Source of the DNA: CAYRUP01 sp964489265
GTDB lineage: Bacteria; Pseudomonadota; Gammaproteobacteria; DSM-16500
Direction of reading: 5' to 3'
DNA length: 64,000 nucleotides
Assembly (NCBI GenBank): GCA_964489265.1
Contig: CAZAXX010000001.1
Span: 34,647 to 98,646, forward strand
Shown piece after piece: positions 60,351-64,000 of this stretch. The notes below the pieces were generated by a model. It had not been told where the DNA came from. It saw nothing but the letters and a program-made list of their open reading frames with translations, and ran no database searches. The translations under genes were made by a program, and so were the position numbers. The number at the start of each line of letters is the position of its first letter. Position 1 is the stretch's first letter.

Positions 60351-60426
60351 TTTGTCATCCTGAACGAAGTGAAGGATCGCCATATTATAACGTGGAGATC
60401 CTTCACTTCGTTCAGGATGACAAAAG
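60351..60426. repeat. Dispersed palindrome (copy 8)
   Basis: TTTGTCATCCTGAACGAAGT... with its inverse, centre GGATCGCCATATTATAACGTGGAGA. It lies between two minus-strand genes (60280 start and 60463 stop). Confidence 0.85.
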
Positions 60427-60462
60427 CCCGTTATTTACTGCGCCTTTGCACGGCATTTTATC

Positions 60463-61872
60463 TTATATGCAACTACGCCAACGAGACGGAGCATTTTGAA
60501 TAATTTTTTGTAATTCAGCATCACCCGTAGCAGACGCCAATTTTTTTGCAAATCGGCTATGTGGGTTTTGTGAAATAAAATCTTTTACTTTTTGATATCT
60601 TAGATTTTCATTCCTATTATTTTCTATTTTTCTAATTGTTGTTAAAGTAGATTCATTGGCGAGCAGCCATCGTAATCCAAGGAATTTATCCTTTTCTTTC
60701 TCATATTCAGCATAAGCTTGGTTAAATACCTTATCTGTGATTGCAGTTTTTAGTTCGACTGCTTCCACTGGTTTTTTACATTCTAAACTTCTTTGTATTG
60801 AGGAAGTGGATGATAATGTTGGTCCTGCTTGAATAACTGTGTCATCTCTAATTACCAGTTTTTGTTCTTCCATTTGCGTTGGTTTATATTCCACTGAGAC
60901 CTGTATTGATGCAGTTGTTTCTGTCGGTTGATACTTTTCTTTTAATCTCGCGATAGAAGATCCTGCTGTTAGTCTCAATCTTTTTTCAAAGATTTCAATC
61001 GCATATTCTAATGTTGGCCGATCTGTCGGGTTAACTGAAAGCATACTATTGATTAGTTCTTTTATTTGAGGATACCTATTCTTGATGATCTCTCCTAATA
61101 TTTCATCTAAAGCAATCCCTACAGTATAAATCTCTGTTGTACTGTTGAAAGTGGCAGGCTTAGTACGCCAATACTTTTTCGACTCAGGAGCAGCACATGC
61201 AAGCGTACCTCTAAATCCTGTTGTGAAACCTGAGTCTTGTATGAAATCATATCCATCTTTTGCAAAACCAAAATCAACACGGGTTATTTTAAAAGTTTTG
61301 GGATTATCTGAAATTTTAGAAAGAAACATATTTTCTGTTTTATCATCTATGAGTAATATACCTTTCAGATGAAGTGTAAATAAATCCAGAAGAATTTCTA
61401 AACAAATCTGCATTAAGTGATAGTCATTGTATGCCAATGATTTGTAAATAATCAGATCTCGAAGCATACTACCTTTAGCAAAGTCCATGACAATTTGATA
61501 TTTAGTAATACCCGTTTTTCTGCTGACTGTTATAATTTCTACGGGATCAGCTCTGCCCAACTTATTTAGGATCTTATATTCATTCTCATAGATTTTTTTT
61601 GCTTCAGAATCTGGAAGAGTATCATGTGATTTAATTATTTTTAATGCATGCTTCTGACCAGATTTTCGATCTATTATGAGCTTTACTTTGGATGTGAAAC
61701 CATCTCCGATGATCTGGAATACATTATAGGATCCATGCAGCCCTGTAATGAATCCATGAGAAAGTCCTGTCCTCCTTTTAGGATGCCGACCTGGTGGTAG
61801 CTGTTCTAAATCAAGAGGAGGAAGTTTTTTTTGAATAAGAAGTCTTAATCTATCAGAAATTTTTTTTGGCAT
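60463..61872 (-). CDS. Eukaryote-like Ser/Thr protein kinase, effector-like
   Basis: The 469-residue protein starts at ATG 61872, where AGGATTTTC stands before it. The frame runs back to TTG 61983. The kinase domain (about 45-300) has glycine loop GDGFTSKV (56-63), K78 in HALKII, catalytic D176 with K178 and N181 in LIDDKTENM, D200 of DFGFAK, and APE in GTLACAAPES. The HRD Arg and His are replaced (LLIDD), which is unusual yet keeps D, K and N. A coiled, charged tail of about 170 residues follows. It is probably active and translocated, as with Legionella LegK kinases. Targets unknown. Confidence 0.8.
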   Translation of the reverse strand: MPKKISDRLRLLIQKKLPPLDLEQLPPGRHPKRRTGLSHGFITGLHGSYNVFQIIGDGFTSKVKLIIDRKSGQKHALKIIKSHDTLPDSEAKKIYENEYKILNKLGRADPVEIITVSRKTGITKYQIVMDFAKGSMLRDLIIYKSLAYNDYHLMQICLEILLDLFTLHLKGILLIDDKTENMFLSKISDNPKTFKITRVDFGFAKDGYDFIQDSGFTTGFRGTLACAAPESKKYWRTKPATFNSTTEIYTVGIALDEILGEIIKNRYPQIKELINSMLSVNPTDRPTLEYAIEIFEKRLRLTAGSSIARLKEKYQPTETTASIQVSVEYKPTQMEEQKLVIRDDTVIQAGPTLSSTSSIQRSLECKKPVEAVELKTAITDKVFNQAYAEYEKEKDKFLGLRWLLANESTLTTIRKIENNRNENLRYQKVKDFISQNPHSRFAKKLASATGDAELQKIIQNAPSRWRSCI

Positions 61873-62052
61873 GAAAATCCTAGATCCTTGCATTTGAGCC
61901 ATTACTGTCAATAAAATCAATAATTGTACATAAGCCCATAACTCATAACAACGGGTTATTACGTTTGTTATATAAAATAGCAATTCCTGATTGATTTCTT
62001 CTCCTGGAAGTTTTAAAAAAGAACTGGATTAAACAACTTTAAGGAGAAAATG

Positions 62053-62511
62053 ATGCAAAAAGGAATTGTTACTTTGAAAAAAATACTTCTGTGTATGGTT
62101 ATTTTTTTAAGCGCGTGTGCAGCAAAACAAGCTCCCGTCATGTCAAATTCACCGGTAGCTGATGTGTCTGACAAAGCGCAAATTCTTTCTGTAGTGCAAG
62201 CAGAAGTTAAAAAACAACATCATCAAAATGTTGTGCTTTCTGCGCAATACTTAAAAGTTAATCAAAACTGGGCTTATGTAGAAACAACAGGCGGTGGTGA
62301 TCCTTCAATTAATGCGGTATTGAAAAAAGTGAAAGGACATTGGATGTTTGCTAAACGTTCTTTACCTTGCAATCCAATTTGTCCAGGTGGTGGATCGGAT
62401 TGTGCAGATGGCGAATTGATTTGTAAAAACAGTTTACATAAACAATTTCCTCTTGCGCCAGTCAGTATTTTTCCAACACCGGATGCAAATAGAATAGTAT
62501 TTAATAAATAA
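62053..62511 (+). CDS. Small lipoprotein
   Basis: The 152-residue protein starts at ATG 62053, 6 nt after AAGGAG. The ATG at 62050 is only 3 nt away from it. The lipobox is FLSACAAK (Cys at about 22). The mature part contains ILSVVQAEVKKQHHQNVVLS and NWAYVETTGGGDPSINAVLK, then a Cys-rich stretch (PCNPICPGGGSDCADG). It may be a periplasmic or outer-membrane lipoprotein with two disulfides. Unnamed family. It is followed 26 bp later by another exported gene in the same transcript. Confidence 0.7.
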   Translation: MQKGIVTLKKILLCMVIFLSACAAKQAPVMSNSPVADVSDKAQILSVVQAEVKKQHHQNVVLSAQYLKVNQNWAYVETTGGGDPSINAVLKKVKGHWMFAKRSLPCNPICPGGGSDCADGELICKNSLHKQFPLAPVSIFPTPDANRIVFNK

Positions 62512-62537
62512 CAGATTAAAATTTTATGGAGAAAATT

Positions 62538-62906
62538 ATGATTCGCTTAATTATTTTATCAATTATTTCATCATTACTTTTAATGAGCACCAGTGTATTT
62601 GCTGTTGAAATGAAATCTACTATTCAAGTCAAAGGCAAAATGCCTAAAGGTGTTGTTATTGAAAAAAATAAAGTGATTTTAAAAAATGGCTATGTTTTTG
62701 AAAAAAAATCGAAGACAAAGGTCATCTCAAAAATGCGGGGCGGCACAGGAATTTCAGGCGAATTTGATTGTACCTGTAATGGCGAAACCGGGGGTTGCAG
62801 CGCAGTCACAACTCCGAATAGTGTGACGTGTGTTCCGTCAGGATGTAATTCATGTTACATGATTGTCACTATTCCTGATCCCAAGAAAGTGATGATGCAT
62901 CAATAA
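62538..62906 (+). CDS. Small exported cysteine-containing protein
   Basis: The 122-residue protein starts at ATG 62538 because GGAG lies 6 nt before it. An upstream ATG at 62526 overlaps that site. The signal peptide ends near residue 22 (VFA). Residues 70-105 hold seven cysteines in CTCNGETGGCSAV, TCVPSGCNSC order, probably a disulfide-stabilised head. The start of the mature part is a basic, strand-rich domain (KMPKGVVIEKNKVILKNGYV). It is the last gene of the 62053 group. Family not recognised. Confidence 0.65.
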   Translation: MIRLIILSIISSLLLMSTSVFAVEMKSTIQVKGKMPKGVVIEKNKVILKNGYVFEKKSKTKVISKMRGGTGISGEFDCTCNGETGGCSAVTTPNSVTCVPSGCNSCYMIVTIPDPKKVMMHQ

Positions 62907-62924
62907 AAAAATTTTAAAACAAAG

Positions 62925-62952
62925 AAAGGGGTCTTATATGGACCCCTTTTTT
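62925..62952 (+). terminator. Rho-independent terminator
   Basis: AAAGGGGTC TTATATG GACCCCTTTTTT is a 6-bp GC stem extended by A-T pairs, with a T6 tail. It lies 18 bp after the stop at 62906. Confidence 0.85.
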
Positions 62953-62999
62953 GTTGCCGCGCTAAGAGCATGCGCGGGATGACGGTTGCGGTAGTGTAG

Positions 63000-63893
63000 T
63001 TAATTTCGGCTACCAGAAGAAAGTCGAACTAATTGATTTGGCACTGTCGGTGGCTGCTCTGCTGTTACAGCATTATTAGGTTGTGCGTTTAAACGATAGC
63101 GTTGACCAACTAAAGGCTGCGGCTCTCGCGTATCATCTTTTCTTTGCAGAGGAGTTTGATCATCATTCTTTTTTATTTCGTTACTTGCTAAATATTTTCG
63201 AGCTTCTTCTTGAGCGTTTTTTATTATTCCCTTACATGATGCGTGTCTTATTTCATGATCCCCATAAGGATTCATCTGTTTTGCTTTATTTTCTGCTTCA
63301 ATAGATTCTTTTTGCAAAATATCCGCATGCATTGGAAAAGCTTTTATTGCATATTCTATAAAAGGTATTATACCTAATAAAAACTCCGCATTTTTAAACA
63401 CATAATCACGAATTCTATCAAGATGTTCAGGAAATACTCCTATTATGCTATTTATAAATTTCCAACAAATTAGCCAGTTAGGCTTATTAATAATAATGTT
63501 AAACAATTGATCTCTATATCTAGGTTCATGAAAAGTTTGTAATGTTTCTTCTATAAGATCTAAATTAAATTCATCAAACTTATAATTTTCAAGCACAAGT
63601 TTAAATAATTCATCTTTATATTGAGGCGCAGAAAAACATTCAGCTGCATCTCTAATATCTGTTAGTTGGTGTAATAAAAAATGTTTCTTACGTTCCATCA
63701 CATATTCAAATATTGCAGGAGTAAATTGAGGAAAAAACTCTACTGCAATTTCTACACGTGGCCAAACATATAAAAATTTACGAAGATCTTGTTTTTCTGT
63801 CAATGCAGTTAACAATTGCTCTTTACTTTCTTCCATTTCTTGTAGTATTTCTAACAAAATTTTATTCTGTTTCTGTTTCATTCTTGCTATCAT
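63000..63893 (-). CDS. Helical-repeat effector-like protein
   Basis: The 297-residue protein begins with a charged coil (MIARMKQKQNKILLEILQEM), which could start at either Met. Residues about 45-195 hold repeats of roughly 30-35 residues with the pattern F.P.....I..YV and RDAAECFSAPQYKDELFKLVL, EETLQTFHEPRYRDQLFNII. This is a degenerate helical solenoid like other Legionellales effectors. The last 90 residues are flexible and charged. The gap to the window edge (63894-64000) shows no further gene. Function unknown. Confidence 0.55.
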   Translation of the reverse strand: MIARMKQKQNKILLEILQEMEESKEQLLTALTEKQDLRKFLYVWPRVEIAVEFFPQFTPAIFEYVMERKKHFLLHQLTDIRDAAECFSAPQYKDELFKLVLENYKFDEFNLDLIEETLQTFHEPRYRDQLFNIIINKPNWLICWKFINSIIGVFPEHLDRIRDYVFKNAEFLLGIIPFIEYAIKAFPMHADILQKESIEAENKAKQMNPYGDHEIRHASCKGIIKNAQEEARKYLASNEIKKNDDQTPLQRKDDTREPQPLVGQRYRLNAQPNNAVTAEQPPTVPNQLVRLSSGSRN

Positions 63894-64000
63894 TCTTGAC
63901 CATCCTCTTTTGGAAGTTATTATTTGATGCTTTTCAAGCGTAAAGCCTCACTACTCTAACTAAATAAGAACAGAAATTCCACTGACAAGATTCTTAAAAA

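Noticed and set aside
1..64000. CRISPR arrays, tRNA and rRNA genes, insertion-sequence transposases, plasmid or phage replication genes
   Set aside because: No evenly spaced direct repeats, cloverleaf-like stretches or transposase motifs were seen on reading either strand.

Overview
The window looks like a chromosomal segment of a low-GC (my visual estimate is high 30s percent) gammaproteobacterium of the order Legionellales, family uncertain (Legionellaceae, Coxiellaceae or Berkiella-like). The support is threefold. There are three tandem Legionella-type major outer membrane proteins. There are many eukaryote-like or effector-like proteins: ankyrin repeats, Ser/Thr kinases, a CE-clan protease, a C80-like cysteine peptidase, a YiiX-like papain fold, patatin and a PI-PLC X domain. 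And there are PmrA-box-like direct repeats upstream of effector-like genes. I see no rRNA, tRNA, CRISPR array, transposase or prophage.

Layout. Positions 1-461 hold the start of an exported L,D-transpeptidase cut by the window edge. Positions 638-7730 are an eight-gene, tightly overlapping minus-strand operon for a decorated surface glycan: GT2, polytopic GT-C-like protein, nucleotidyltransferase, short GDPD, HAD phosphatase, GT-B, methyltransferase and PhyH dioxygenase. A LuxR-type regulator with a lux-box-like dyad diverges from it at 7825. Small exported proteins and two unrecognised genes follow, to 11330. Positions 11464-13630 are the most interesting locus, a probable split-borosin RiPP cluster: a 64-residue precursor, a borosin-type peptide backbone N-methyltransferase and an MFS exporter, with a MATE pump diverging from it. 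Positions 15073-23117 carry an SDR enzyme, an effector-like gene behind a PmrA-like box, a long palindrome, an ABC exporter, a CE-clan protease, a triple YbjQ-domain protein and a TPM protein.

Positions 23220-28036 form a plus-strand run: kinase-like protein, VanX-type dipeptidase, L,D-transpeptidase, thermolysin-like protease and 2H phosphoesterase. Positions 28140-36931 mix ankyrin and protease effector candidates with housekeeping genes (pirin, an exported DUF296 protein, a TPR-like lipoprotein, patatin). Positions 37032-43830 hold a LysR regulator, three MOMP paralogues and an MFS-amidase-DUF4156 group. Positions 44013-54151 hold a glutamine amidotransferase, hypothetical effectors, the HrpB helicase, a HAD-like protein, another ankyrin protein and an F-box-like protein. 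Positions 54212-55404 are a GC-richer LysR/tautomerase pair. Positions 56254-63893 hold repeat-helical effector candidates, a PI-PLC X protein, a Ser/Thr kinase and small exported proteins.

Between genes lie eight copies of one dispersed palindrome (TCATCCTGAACGAAGTGAAG...), mostly at convergent gene ends, and a few copies of other REP-like elements. Annotated starts often differ from the longest open frame, because a Shine-Dalgarno sequence points to an internal ATG. No gene-free stretch exceeds about 300 bases. The longest is 55960-56253, which holds only a REP-like palindrome.
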